NCBI GenBank assembly: GCA_001509095.1 | Contig: LGGV01000007.1 | Coordinates: 1 to 32,024 of the forward strand | Length of the DNA stretch: 32,024 nt | From: Synergistales bacterium 58_81 | Lineage (GTDB): Bacteria; Synergistota; Synergistia; Synergistales; Thermovirgaceae | Direction: 5' to 3' | Part shown: piece by piece, positions 15,682-23,637 of the stretch | Position numbering within the stretch: the stretch's first letter is position 1 | Layout: each line of letters begins with the position of its first letter | Translations under genes and position numbers: made by a program | The notes under the pieces: generated by a model | Seen by the model: the letters and a program-made list of their open reading frames with translations, nothing else | Told to the model about the DNA's origin: nothing | Databases searched by the model: none

Positions 15682-16948
15682 CCTTTCTGGATACTTGGGA
15701 TCCCTGAAAGGGTGCCGTATACTCGGGATCAATCCACCAGTGAGAGATTTCGCCTTCTTCGACCTCTGGGCCAAACCCATGGGGCTCCTCTATATTCTCG
15801 GCGCCCTAAGGGAACAGCAAAACCACGTAAACCTCATCGACTGCATAAGTGATTCGTCCTCTGCCGACAGAAGATATGGAAGAAAGGCCCCCAAAAGGTT
15901 TGAGATCCCAAAACCGGAGGCCTACCGGGGGATCCCGAGACGTTACTGGCACTTCGGACTTACCCGAGAGGAGCTGGCCTCCAGGGTGCACTCCCTACCC
16001 CGTCCTGACCTGGTCCTGGTCACATCCTCAATGACATACTGGTACAAGGGTGTCTTCTGGTGCATAGAGCAGCTACGCAAGATCCTGCCCGGCGTACCGG
16101 TGGTCCTCGGAGGAGTTTATCCTGTTCTCTGCCCGGACCACGCCCTCCTTTCCGGCGCGGATGAGATCCAGACAGTCCCGATGCCCCTGCCAGTATCCAT
16201 GCCGGCAATGGACCTTTACCGCCGGCTGTCCTACGGCGTAGCCATTACATCCACGGGGTGTCCGCGAAGATGCTCCTACTGCGCCTCTTCCCTTCTGTGG
16301 CCTTCGTTTATCCAGAGGAACCTCCGGGACCTGATGGCCGAGATAGACCTCCAGATCGACCTAGGGGCCGCAGATCTGGCTTTCTACGACGATTCCCTTC
16401 TGATCGGAAAGGAAGATCACTTCTACCCGATCTGCGAAGAACTGGCCGCCAGGCACCCCGGACTCCGGCTCCATACCCCTAACGGGCTTCACGTACGTGA
16501 GATCGATCACACCTGTGCATCCACGCTTTACCGTACCGGGTTCAGGACCATCCGCCTCAGTCTGGAGGGCATCGACCCCGCCAATCGCCAGGCGGGGGCC
16601 CGGAAGACCTCCCCTGGGGATTACTCGGCCGCAGTGGCCAACCTCCTGGAGGCCGGTTTCAGACCAGACCAGGTGGAGACCTATGTCCTGGCGGGGCTCC
16701 CGGGCCAGAGAGCATACGATGTCGCAAGTTCGATCGGTTTCGTCCGTTCCATGGGGGCAAGGGCGAAACTGGCCCAGTTCTCCCCCATCCCCGGGACCCC
16801 CCTGTTTAACGAGGTCGTCCGGACGCACCCCGAGGTCCAGGAAGAACCTCTCCTTCAGAACAACACCTTCTACTCCCCCTACGTATCCGGAGAGATCACA
16901 CCCGAGGAGCTTCAGTCCCTCAAGGATCTGGCAAGAACCCCTGGTTGA
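15674..16948 (+). CDS. B12-binding-type radical SAM protein
   Basis: A 424-residue protein. The N-terminal part (about 13-160) resembles the cobalamin-binding domain of radical SAM proteins: ILGINPPVRDFAFF, LLYILGALREQ and PVVLGGVYPVLCPDHAL. The core has the iron-sulphur motif CPRRCSYCA (CxxxCxxC), followed by DLAFYDDSLL and TGFRTIRLSLEGID, as in the Elp3/MiaB-like fold. The usual DxHxxG cobalamin loop is not obvious, so B12 may not be bound. Such proteins perform methylations or carbon-carbon chemistry on metabolites, lipids or peptides. The start is GTG 15674, overlapping the response regulator stop by eight bases, so it belongs to the pgs operon. This is an unusual companion for poly-gamma-glutamate genes. 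The substrate is unknown. Confidence 0.85.
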   Translation: MSDLSGYLGSLKGCRILGINPPVRDFAFFDLWAKPMGLLYILGALREQQNHVNLIDCISDSSSADRRYGRKAPKRFEIPKPEAYRGIPRRYWHFGLTREELASRVHSLPRPDLVLVTSSMTYWYKGVFWCIEQLRKILPGVPVVLGGVYPVLCPDHALLSGADEIQTVPMPLPVSMPAMDLYRRLSYGVAITSTGCPRRCSYCASSLLWPSFIQRNLRDLMAEIDLQIDLGAADLAFYDDSLLIGKEDHFYPICEELAARHPGLRLHTPNGLHVREIDHTCASTLYRTGFRTIRLSLEGIDPANRQAGARKTSPGDYSAAVANLLEAGFRPDQVETYVLAGLPGQRAYDVASSIGFVRSMGARAKLAQFSPIPGTPLFNEVVRTHPEVQEEPLLQNNTFYSPYVSGEITPEELQSLKDLARTPG

Positions 16949-16973
16949 CACTTTTTCGACCCCTTGTGATAAA
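16945..16973 (+). promoter_or_regulatory. Sigma-70-type promoter before the MFS gene, overlapping the radical SAM stop
   Basis: A perfect TTGACA (16945-16950) and GATAAA (16968-16973; four of six) are separated by exactly 17 bases. The start point would be near 16980, about 37 bases before the MFS ATG. The -35 box overlaps the TGA of the preceding gene, so the MFS gene can be expressed apart from the pgs operon. Confidence 0.65.
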
Positions 16974-17016
16974 CTGCTTCAGATCCGTTTGTATGCATGA
17001 AGAAGGAGCCTTGTTC

Positions 17017-18165
17017 ATGACCTCATTTCAAGCGTTGACTGCCAAATTCTTTACCGGCAACTTTGCGATAATGGCCTTCGGAGATCTTTACTTCATCCTC
17101 GCCCTGTACCTGCAAGATATGGGGATCACAGACCCCAGGACCCTGGGGTGGATCCTGGGGATTTATTTTGCGGCTTCAGCGTTCACCCGGCCGCTCTCGG
17201 GCTTCATAATTGAAAAATTCTCCTTCAGGCGGGTAATGCTGACGGCATCGCTGCTGTGCCTTGCCAGCGGAGCAGGTGTTGCCCTCGCCGGGACCTCGGT
17301 CTCCCTGATCCTGGTCTTCAGGGCCCTGACGGGTTTCTCATCGAGCCTTTTCCTGGTGGGGCTCACCACCTACCAGGCCCTTGTGGTCCCCGAAGAGATA
17401 AGGGGTTCTTCCTTCACCCTTGCCAGCGCCGGTACCATCGCCCCCCTCATCGCGATCCTCCCTGTCGCAGAGTGGCTTCTGAAGAACGGCCACAAGTACA
17501 TCTACATATGGTCGCCCATCCTCCCTGCCATCCTCTGCCTGACCGTTGCCGCCGCCATACCGCCCGCCGATGACCTGGCCCTGAAGAAAGGCAACTGGGG
17601 GACCTACTCGGAGATATTTCGCATAAAAGCATCGAGGACGCTTCTAACCTCTGTGGTCCTCTTCGCCATGACCGACGCTGTCATAATCTCCATGGCCGGC
17701 CTTGCCATGGAGAGAGGCGTACTCGCCTCCTCGTTCATCTCGTCCCAGGCTCTCACCGGGCTGATGGTCAGGCTGTTCGGCTACAGGCTTATGGACCGCC
17801 TGCCCAGAAGCAGGCTGGCCGCCCTGTGCTTCTCCGTAACGGCATTAGGCTCCGTGGCGATCACCTTCGTCAACTCCAACGGGGGGATGATCTTCTGGGG
17901 TATTGTTTACGGAATAGCAATGGGGTACGGGTTCCCCCTCCACCTATCTCTTATCGGCGACGCCGTCCCGGAAAGGCTCAGACCCAAGGGCACCTCCCTG
18001 GTATGGTTCGTAATGGCCGGATGCTACTTCATCTCTCCCGTTCTGACAGGCTTCATCGCAAGATGGCTGAATTTCTCATGGGCCTTCAGGATAATATGCG
18101 GCACGATCATCCTCTGTGCCCCCCTGATGCACAAAGAGTTCAAGAAGTCCTTTGAGAGGACATAA
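17017..18165 (+). CDS. Major facilitator superfamily transporter
   Basis: A 382-residue protein with about twelve membrane segments. After the second segment it shows LSGFIIEKFSFRRVML, the position of the MFS loop 2-3 signature, and a related DRLPRSRLAAL in the second half. The ATG at 17017 is chosen because AAGGAG lies about nine bases upstream. A TTG at 16945 would overlap the preceding stop but falls within the promoter. MFS proteins move small solutes or drugs by proton coupling; nothing in the sequence fixes the substrate. It may export or import a product of the upstream pgs/radical SAM operon. No clear terminator follows. Confidence 0.85.
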   Translation: MTSFQALTAKFFTGNFAIMAFGDLYFILALYLQDMGITDPRTLGWILGIYFAASAFTRPLSGFIIEKFSFRRVMLTASLLCLASGAGVALAGTSVSLILVFRALTGFSSSLFLVGLTTYQALVVPEEIRGSSFTLASAGTIAPLIAILPVAEWLLKNGHKYIYIWSPILPAILCLTVAAAIPPADDLALKKGNWGTYSEIFRIKASRTLLTSVVLFAMTDAVIISMAGLAMERGVLASSFISSQALTGLMVRLFGYRLMDRLPRSRLAALCFSVTALGSVAITFVNSNGGMIFWGIVYGIAMGYGFPLHLSLIGDAVPERLRPKGTSLVWFVMAGCYFISPVLTGFIARWLNFSWAFRIICGTIILCAPLMHKEFKKSFERT

Positions 18166-18228
18166 TCTTGGCATTCCATTATTAACTATTCCCCTTTTTG
18201 GAACGTACTTAACTGCTTGATAAATATT

Positions 18229-18258
18229 TTGACAACGGCCTTGTACATAAGGTATAAG
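18229..18258 (+). promoter_or_regulatory. Strong sigma-70-type promoter of the TAXI transporter operon
   Basis: TTGACA (18229-18234, perfect) and TATAAG (18253-18258, five of six) are 18 bases apart within an AT-rich stretch. The predicted start point near 18265 leaves a leader of about 47 bases before the binding-protein ATG. Confidence 0.75.
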
Positions 18259-18311
18259 ATATTTGCACCTTTCCTCACAAGGTGACTATCCTTAAGGGGG
18301 GGTTTCTCAGA

Positions 18312-19253
18312 ATGAGAAGAGGAGTGAAGATTCTGGTCCTTGCGATGGTGATGGCCGGCCTTGTGGCGGGAGCAGCATCAGCTGTTACCTTCATCAACAT
18401 CGCCACGGGGAGCACAGGGGGGTCCTACTATCCTCTAGGAGCGGCAATGGCCAAGATATGGAATGACAACATTGATGGCATCAAGGCCAGCGCACAGTCC
18501 ACAGGCGGCACCGTCAACAACATCGAACTGATGGGCAGCGGAGAGGCCGAAGTGGCCTTCATGGACGGGCTCTACTACTACGCCTACCTGGGAATGGACA
18601 AATTCGAGGGTAACCCCCAGGACCATATCAGGGCCCTTGTCCCCCTCTACCCGGAGCCGACCCAGCTCATGGTCGCCAAGGGAAGCGGGATCAAGACACT
18701 TCAGGACTTCAAGGGCAAGAGAGTCTCCATCGGGGCCGTTGCCAGCGGTACAGAGGTAACCGCCCGGCAGCTTCTGAGGCTTGCGGGGATCGACCCTGAC
18801 AAGGATATCCAGGCCGAGAACCTCGGTGTTGGCGACACCGCCTCCGCTTTCAGCGACAACAGGATCGACGCTGCGGTGATGGTAGGTTCCCTTGGGATGG
18901 CCGGCGTAATCGAGGCCACCACCCTGGGAGTTGTCGAGTTCATCGATGTCCCCGACGACATCCGCGACAAGGTCATCGCCGAGACCCCCTACTGGGTGCC
19001 CTTCAACATCCCGGCGAACTTCTACTCCAATCAGCCCAATGAAGTCAAGACTTACGCAAGCTGGAACATCCTCGCCATCCACAAGGACGTGGACGGCGAC
19101 CTGGCCTACCAGATGACCAAGGCTCTGTTCGAGCACAAGGATGACCTCCTCGCCGTTCGTGCCACCATGGAGACCATGATACCCGATAACATCGAGTACA
19201 TCCTTATCCCCATTCACTACGGCGCCAAAAGGTATTACGACGAAGTATTGTAG
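18312..19253 (+). CDS. TAXI-family TRAP transporter solute-binding protein
   Basis: A 313-residue periplasmic binding protein. A signal peptide (MRRGVKILVLAMVM to ASA) precedes the TAXI hallmark INIATGSTGGSYYPLGAAMA. Further typical stretches are STGGTVNNIELMGSGEAEVAF and IGAVASGTEVTARQLL. Known members bind glutamate, glutamine or 2-oxoglutarate-like compounds; the ligand here cannot be read from sequence. The ATG at 18312 follows a run of seven G about eight bases upstream; the GTG-type start ten codons earlier overlaps that site. It is followed, after a stem-loop, by its fused permease. A strong promoter precedes it. Confidence 0.93.
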   Translation: MRRGVKILVLAMVMAGLVAGAASAVTFINIATGSTGGSYYPLGAAMAKIWNDNIDGIKASAQSTGGTVNNIELMGSGEAEVAFMDGLYYYAYLGMDKFEGNPQDHIRALVPLYPEPTQLMVAKGSGIKTLQDFKGKRVSIGAVASGTEVTARQLLRLAGIDPDKDIQAENLGVGDTASAFSDNRIDAAVMVGSLGMAGVIEATTLGVVEFIDVPDDIRDKVIAETPYWVPFNIPANFYSNQPNEVKTYASWNILAIHKDVDGDLAYQMTKALFEHKDDLLAVRATMETMIPDNIEYILIPIHYGAKRYYDEVL

Positions 19254-19283
19254 GAGCACGACTCATTAACGAGATCTGACAAC

Positions 19284-19318
19284 AGGGCCCGGGTCGGGGA
19301 ATTTACCGCCCGGGCCCT
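19284..19318 (+). other. Strong stem-loop between binding protein and permease genes
   Basis: AGGGCCCGGG (19284-19293) and CCCGGGCCCT (19309-19318) pair perfectly over ten bases around a 15-base loop. Only TTA follows, so it is not a full terminator. It probably protects the upstream mRNA end or reduces readthrough, giving more binding protein than permease, a pattern common in binding-protein transport operons. Confidence 0.7.
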
Positions 19319-19337
19319 TATGAGAACGGGGTTTGAC

Positions 19338-21302
19338 ATGGACCAGGGAAAAACCGCCCAGACACCACTGGTACAGGAGATCCATAAGGAAGAACTCCAG
19401 AGTATCGTAGAGAAGTACGACATAGAGAGCCGATACAGAAGGCCCGCAGGCTTTCCCAAGATCGTCGTTTCCGTCTGGCTCATAGCCATGTCCCTCTTTC
19501 ACCTGTACACCGCAGGGATAGGCCTTCTGCCGACTTCGATCCACCGTGCCGTCCACCTTACCTTCGCCATCGTCGCCGTCTTCCTGCTCTACCCCGGGCG
19601 CAAGGGGCAGGACAAGACCAGGATACCCTGGTATGACTGGATCCTGGCTGCAACGGCCGGTGTAGGCACAGGGTACATCGTCTTCTTCTTCAACGAGATC
19701 GCCCGGAGAGGAGCCCAGGTCCAGCCCCACGAGGTCTGGCTCGGCGTCCTGACCATTGTGATGGTCCTTGAGGCCGGGAGAAGGGTTGCGGGAAAGGTTC
19801 TCCCCACCCTCAGCATCCTCTTCCTCCTCTACTGCTACTTCGGACGATACATGCCCTACATGTTCATGCACCGGGGCTACTCCATCAACCGGATAATCCA
19901 GCACATGTACCTGACCCAGGAGGGGATCTTCGGTGTTGCCCTCGGGGTTTCGAGCACGTTCGTTTTCATGTTCATCCTCTTCGGCGCCTTTCTGGCCAAG
20001 AGCGGAGGGGCCAGATTCTTCAATGAACTGGCACTGGCAATTGCGGGGCACTCACCCGGAGGACCTGCAAAGGTCGCCATTGTGGCCTCCGGTCTTCTGG
20101 GGACCATCAACGGCTCCTCCGTTGCCAACGTGGCCACAACGGGAGCCTTCACTATCCCGCTCATGAAAAAGGTGGGCTACAAGCCTGAGTTCGCAGGGGC
20201 CGTCGAAGCCTGCGCCTCCACCGGGGGCCAGTTCATGCCGCCCATCATGGGAGCCGGGGCTTTCATAATGAGCGAATTCCTGGGGATCTCCTACCTCAGG
20301 ATAGCGGCTGCCGCTATTATTCCTGCGGTACTCTACTACTCCGCCCTTTTTATCGCCGTACACCTCAGGGCCAGGCACAGGAACCTGGAAGGGCTTTCGA
20401 AAGAAGTTCTCCCTGCCCTGAAGGATGTGCTTGTAAAGGACGGCCATCTTGTTGTCCCCCTGGTAGTTATAATCGGAATGCTCCTGAACAGGTTCACCCC
20501 CCTGGCAGCGGCGTTCTGGGGAATCATCAGCGTAGTTGCCGTAAGCCTGGTCCGCAAACACACCCGGATGGGGATCAGGGAGACCCTTGGGGCACTTGAA
20601 GAGGGTGCCAGGGGTGCCCTCGGAGTCGCCATAGCCTGTGCTCTTGTCGGGTTCATAGTAGGCACGTCTTCGTTGACGGCTCTTGGCCTGACTATCTCCA
20701 ACAACATTATCGACATCTCGAAGGGGCTTCTCTTTCCCACGCTGCTGCTTTCAATGGTGGCCTGCCTGATACTGGGCATGGGCCTCCCCACAACAGCGAA
20801 CTACATTGTGACAAGCACAATGATCGCCCCGGCCCTTATAAAAATGGGCGTTCTGCCCCTTGCGGCACACCTCTTCGTCTTCTATTTCGGTATAATGGCT
20901 GACCTCACTCCTCCTGTCTGTCTTGCCGCCTTCACAGGGGCCGGCATAGCGGGGGGGAACCCTAGCACAACAGGCTTCCAGGCCACCCGGATAGCCCTTG
21001 TGGCCTACCTTATCCCTTACACTTTTATCTACACGCCCGTAATACTGCTTGAAGGCGCGACCTGGCTCCCCCTGACCATAGTCATTGTCGCATCCATGGC
21101 CGGAGTTATGGGGCTGGCCGCCGCACTCCAGGGGTGGATGTTCGACAAGCTCAACGTTCCTGTAAGAGCTATTCTTCTAGCGGCGTCATTTGCTGCTTTC
21201 CTGCCTGATTATCGCCTAAAGGTTATCTCTGCGCTTTTCATCGCCGGTTCCCTGGCTACGATAAAGTTCTTCAGCAACCGCAAAGTATCGCAAGCCGCCT
21301 GA
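19338..21302 (+). CDS. TAXI-type TRAP transporter permease, fused DctQ-DctM (4TM/12TM)
   Basis: A 654-residue membrane protein. The N-terminal part (about residues 45-165) holds the small-subunit-like segments. The rest is the large DctM-like domain with GLLGTINGSSVANVATTGAF, CASTGGQFMPPIMGAGAF and ILGMGLPTTANYIVTSTMI, then FGIMADLTPPVCLAAF. These are standard for TAXI-TRAP permeases, which use a sodium gradient. The ATG at 19338 is preceded by GGGG at seven bases; an ATG six codons earlier is tied up against the stem-loop. Together with the preceding binding protein it forms a complete transporter. A strong terminator follows. Substrate is probably glutamate or another organic acid, by family knowledge. 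Confidence 0.93.
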   Translation: MDQGKTAQTPLVQEIHKEELQSIVEKYDIESRYRRPAGFPKIVVSVWLIAMSLFHLYTAGIGLLPTSIHRAVHLTFAIVAVFLLYPGRKGQDKTRIPWYDWILAATAGVGTGYIVFFFNEIARRGAQVQPHEVWLGVLTIVMVLEAGRRVAGKVLPTLSILFLLYCYFGRYMPYMFMHRGYSINRIIQHMYLTQEGIFGVALGVSSTFVFMFILFGAFLAKSGGARFFNELALAIAGHSPGGPAKVAIVASGLLGTINGSSVANVATTGAFTIPLMKKVGYKPEFAGAVEACASTGGQFMPPIMGAGAFIMSEFLGISYLRIAAAAIIPAVLYYSALFIAVHLRARHRNLEGLSKEVLPALKDVLVKDGHLVVPLVVIIGMLLNRFTPLAAAFWGIISVVAVSLVRKHTRMGIRETLGALEEGARGALGVAIACALVGFIVGTSSLTALGLTISNNIIDISKGLLFPTLLLSMVACLILGMGLPTTANYIVTSTMIAPALIKMGVLPLAAHLFVFYFGIMADLTPPVCLAAFTGAGIAGGNPSTTGFQATRIALVAYLIPYTFIYTPVILLEGATWLPLTIVIVASMAGVMGLAAALQGWMFDKLNVPVRAILLAASFAAFLPDYRLKVISALFIAGSLATIKFFSNRKVSQAA

Positions 21303-21314
21303 AGCTCAGTTAGC

Positions 21315-21345
21315 AAAGGGGGCGGAGAGATCCGCCCCCTTTCTT
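21315..21345 (+). terminator. Rho-independent terminator after the TAXI-TRAP operon
   Basis: GGGGGCGGA (21318-21326) and TCCGCCCCC (21331-21339) pair perfectly around GAGA. AAA before and TTTCTT after complete the structure. Confidence 0.9.
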
Positions 21346-21407
21346 GCCGTTATTTGCCTGTCGCCTCCTGCCGCCTTGTTTTGCGCCTCACGCCCTTGCC
21401 CTGTTTC

Positions 21408-21502
21408 TGTCATCCCGAATCCGCTCCTCTTGCGGATGAGGGATCCCGGTCTTGACCTTGAATTGATTCTGATTCCTTACACGTTGACGGTTCGGAATGA
21501 CA
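21408..21502. repeat. Imperfect palindromic element of about 95 bases (small dispersed-repeat type)
   Basis: The ends are inverted repeats: TGTCATCCCGAAT (21408-21420) and GTTCGGAATGACA (21490-21502), matching at 11 of 13 positions. Inside is a perfect hairpin, ATCCGC-TCCTCTT-GCGGAT. The end sequence TGTCAT(T/C)CCGAA resembles small palindromic repeats seen dispersed in many bacterial genomes. It lies in the 367-base gene-free stretch between the TRAP terminator and mscL, where I see no gene. Copy number cannot be judged from one window. Confidence 0.55.
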
Positions 21503-21669
21503 AGCCTTGCTTCGCTTTCCGGGTTTCCGCCTTTCCTGAAGCCTGCCTCCTTACGCCTTGTCACTCGTTACGATCCTTTTTTCAGAAAGCCTTCTTCCAG
21601 CCGCTCAGGTTGATTTCTCCGCTGGAACGCTCACTTTCGACATTTATACAATTATTTCCTGTCCTGAAC

Positions 21670-22119
21670 CTATTCCAGCTCAGACGTGCAGAAGGGGCAT
21701 CGCCTGGCCTTTATCGGCACTGCAGAGATGCAGAAAGGGCACTCCTTGGTGGCAGGCTCCTCCGGGGGAGTCTCCTCTTCACGCTTCATCCTGTTGATCC
21801 CTCTGATAAGGAAGAAAACCGCCAGGACTACCACAAGGAAACTGATCACGGCGTTGATGAATATCCCGTAGCCGACAGTAACTGCTCCCGCTTCCTGGGC
21901 ACGGGCAAGGGTTGCATAGGGCCCTGCGGGGTTTCCTTCCTTCAGGGTCAGGAAGAGGTCAGTGAAATCGACTCCCCCCAGCATGAGACCTATCGGAGGC
22001 ATAAGTACGTCTGTGACAAGGCTTCTGACTATTGTTCCAAAGGCGCCGCCGATTATTATGCCGACCGCCATATCCACCACATTTCCCCGCATGGCAAAAT
22101 CCCTGAACTCCTTGAACAT
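21670..22119 (-). CDS. mscL: Large-conductance mechanosensitive channel with C-terminal zinc ribbon
   Basis: A 149-residue MscL that opens under membrane tension to release solutes during osmotic downshock. The first membrane segment carries [21 protein letters not shown], the family signature; the second spans about residues 85-105. After the usual C-terminal helix (MKREEE) there is an added CPFC-x10-CPFC pair, a zinc-ribbon-like tail, known in a subset of MscL proteins. The ATG at 22117-22119 follows GGAGAGGAGAGGAC. No operon partner is evident; 189 bases separate it from the next minus-strand gene upstream. Confidence 0.95.
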   Translation of the reverse strand: MFKEFRDFAMRGNVVDMAVGIIIGGAFGTIVRSLVTDVLMPPIGLMLGGVDFTDLFLTLKEGNPAGPYATLARAQEAGAVTVGYGIFINAVISFLVVVLAVFFLIRGINRMKREEETPPEEPATKECPFCISAVPIKARRCPFCTSELE

Positions 22120-22308
22120 GTCCTCTCCTCTCCAGCAAATGCAGTTTTCAGATCAGTTCCGCATGAACTGCCCTTGAGTTTTCACAGATCCCGATCCACA
22201 ATTTCAAGGAACCAGCTATCCTTTACCCGTTTCCGTTTCTGATCTGTGCAGTCCACCTGTATCCTTGAAGTCTGACGTCTGCAGCCTTGCTTGACTATAT
22301 TCCCGAGG

Positions 22309-23613
22309 CTAGGGCATCACCCTCCAGATGTTTCCCAGATGGGTCTCCAGTTTTTCCTCAAAAGCGTTCATCGTTCTTTCTATCGCTTCTGCGCTGTTCC
22401 TGATCGTCCCCACCTTTGTCCTTATATCCGAGGCGCTGCGCATTGCTATCTGGATGCTCTCGATCTCCAGGCGTATGAACTCCGGGTCGATGGCTTGCTC
22501 CTCTTCCTTTGCTCTTGCCGCTATGAGGGTTCTGGCGACCTTGTAGGCCGCCTCGAGAAATATCAATCTCTGGCCGGTTTCCATCATCTCCTCTTCGACG
22601 GTAACGACAAGGTCGTTCCCGACCCTGCAGAAATCTCCCGCCTCGAGGGGTTCATAGCCCTTGCAGAAGACGAAGATACCGATATCAGCACCGCGGTTCT
22701 TCTTGGCCCTCTCCAGCTCCTCCAGCGTCTTTTTCATATTGTAGCCCTGCTGTTTCTTGGCCTCGAAGACGATCGCCCTGCCGGGCGCCCGGCTGCACTG
22801 TCCGAGGCGAACGACGAAATCGCCCACCTTGTCGTTGTTCATAAGCCCCTTCACTCCAGAGACGTTCTCAGGTTCGTCCTCCATGGCGATGGCCATTCCC
22901 GCCAGTGGTACGTAAAGGGCCTGCTCGAACTCCCTACCCTTGCCCGTGCCCTTCTCCGCCTCAGCAAGCCGGGCTCTCTCAGATGCCAGGGCCGCCGCGA
23001 TACGGGTGTAGTGATCCACCACGGTGGACTGGAGCCTCTCTATCTCCTCCCTCATGGACCGCTTGAGAATGCTGATGGCGCTTGACTCGTCGTCAAGAGA
23101 GAATGTAGACCTTATCTGGGCGGTGTTCTGCCTCAGGAGCTCTTCAACGGCCTTCTCCACCTGGCAGACCAGCCCTTCCCTGTTCTCGGGGTCCATCTTC
23201 CTTGCCAGGAAGCTCTCGGGCCCAACACGCCTGTCGAGAAGAATAGCGACCTTCCCGGCTTCACTGTCAAAGTAGGACCCAAGGATGCGTGATATCTTGC
23301 CGTCCTCTCCGAAGTGCTTTTCGATGAAAGCAGGGACAACGCCCCCCTCTGCCCTGAAGTAGTTCTCCAACCTCTCCCTCAACTCGTCCCTGAAGGCCTG
23401 TACGTCACTCTCGATCAAGGACCGAACCTCCCTGAACTTCTCCTCCACAACGGCTGTATCCAGGGTGGGGGAGGCCGACCTTATGGCGATGACACCCACC
23501 TTGAGGGCTTCCAATGCCCTTGAACTCCGCTCCTCCTCCCGGAACTGCTCGAGGAAACGGATTACGTCCTCGTCAGTTATCTCGATCTCCAGGCGCAAGG
23601 TCTTTCTTTCCAT
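22309..23613 (-). CDS. Uncharacterised protein with coiled coil and PD-(D/E)XK nuclease-like core
   Basis: A 434-residue soluble protein, highly charged. The N-terminal half (residues 1-225) is largely helical with coiled-coil character. A compact region (about 227-320) shows GREFEQAL (Glu230), NDKVGDFVVRL (Asp265) and RAIVFEAKKQ (Glu284-x-Lys286). This order and spacing resembles the core of PD-(D/E)XK nucleases as seen in RmuC- and DUF2130-like proteins, which also place a coiled coil before the nuclease fold. The region continues with ADIGIFVFCKGYE. A C-terminal helical tail follows. The ATG at 23611-23613 lies eight bases after GGAGGT. Function is not known; a role in DNA maintenance would fit. 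It is 24 bases downstream of the EamA gene on the same strand. Confidence 0.65.
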   Translation of the reverse strand: MERKTLRLEIEITDEDVIRFLEQFREEERSSRALEALKVGVIAIRSASPTLDTAVVEEKFREVRSLIESDVQAFRDELRERLENYFRAEGGVVPAFIEKHFGEDGKISRILGSYFDSEAGKVAILLDRRVGPESFLARKMDPENREGLVCQVEKAVEELLRQNTAQIRSTFSLDDESSAISILKRSMREEIERLQSTVVDHYTRIAAALASERARLAEAEKGTGKGREFEQALYVPLAGMAIAMEDEPENVSGVKGLMNNDKVGDFVVRLGQCSRAPGRAIVFEAKKQQGYNMKKTLEELERAKKNRGADIGIFVFCKGYEPLEAGDFCRVGNDLVVTVEEEMMETGQRLIFLEAAYKVARTLIAARAKEEEQAIDPEFIRLEIESIQIAMRSASDIRTKVGTIRNSAEAIERTMNAFEEKLETHLGNIWRVMP

Positions 23614-23637
23614 GGTCCATCACCTCCGGGCTTCGGG

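Noticed and set aside
21376-22242. Long plus-strand frame through the mscL region
   Set aside because: It is antisense to the clear MscL gene and has no conserved motif.
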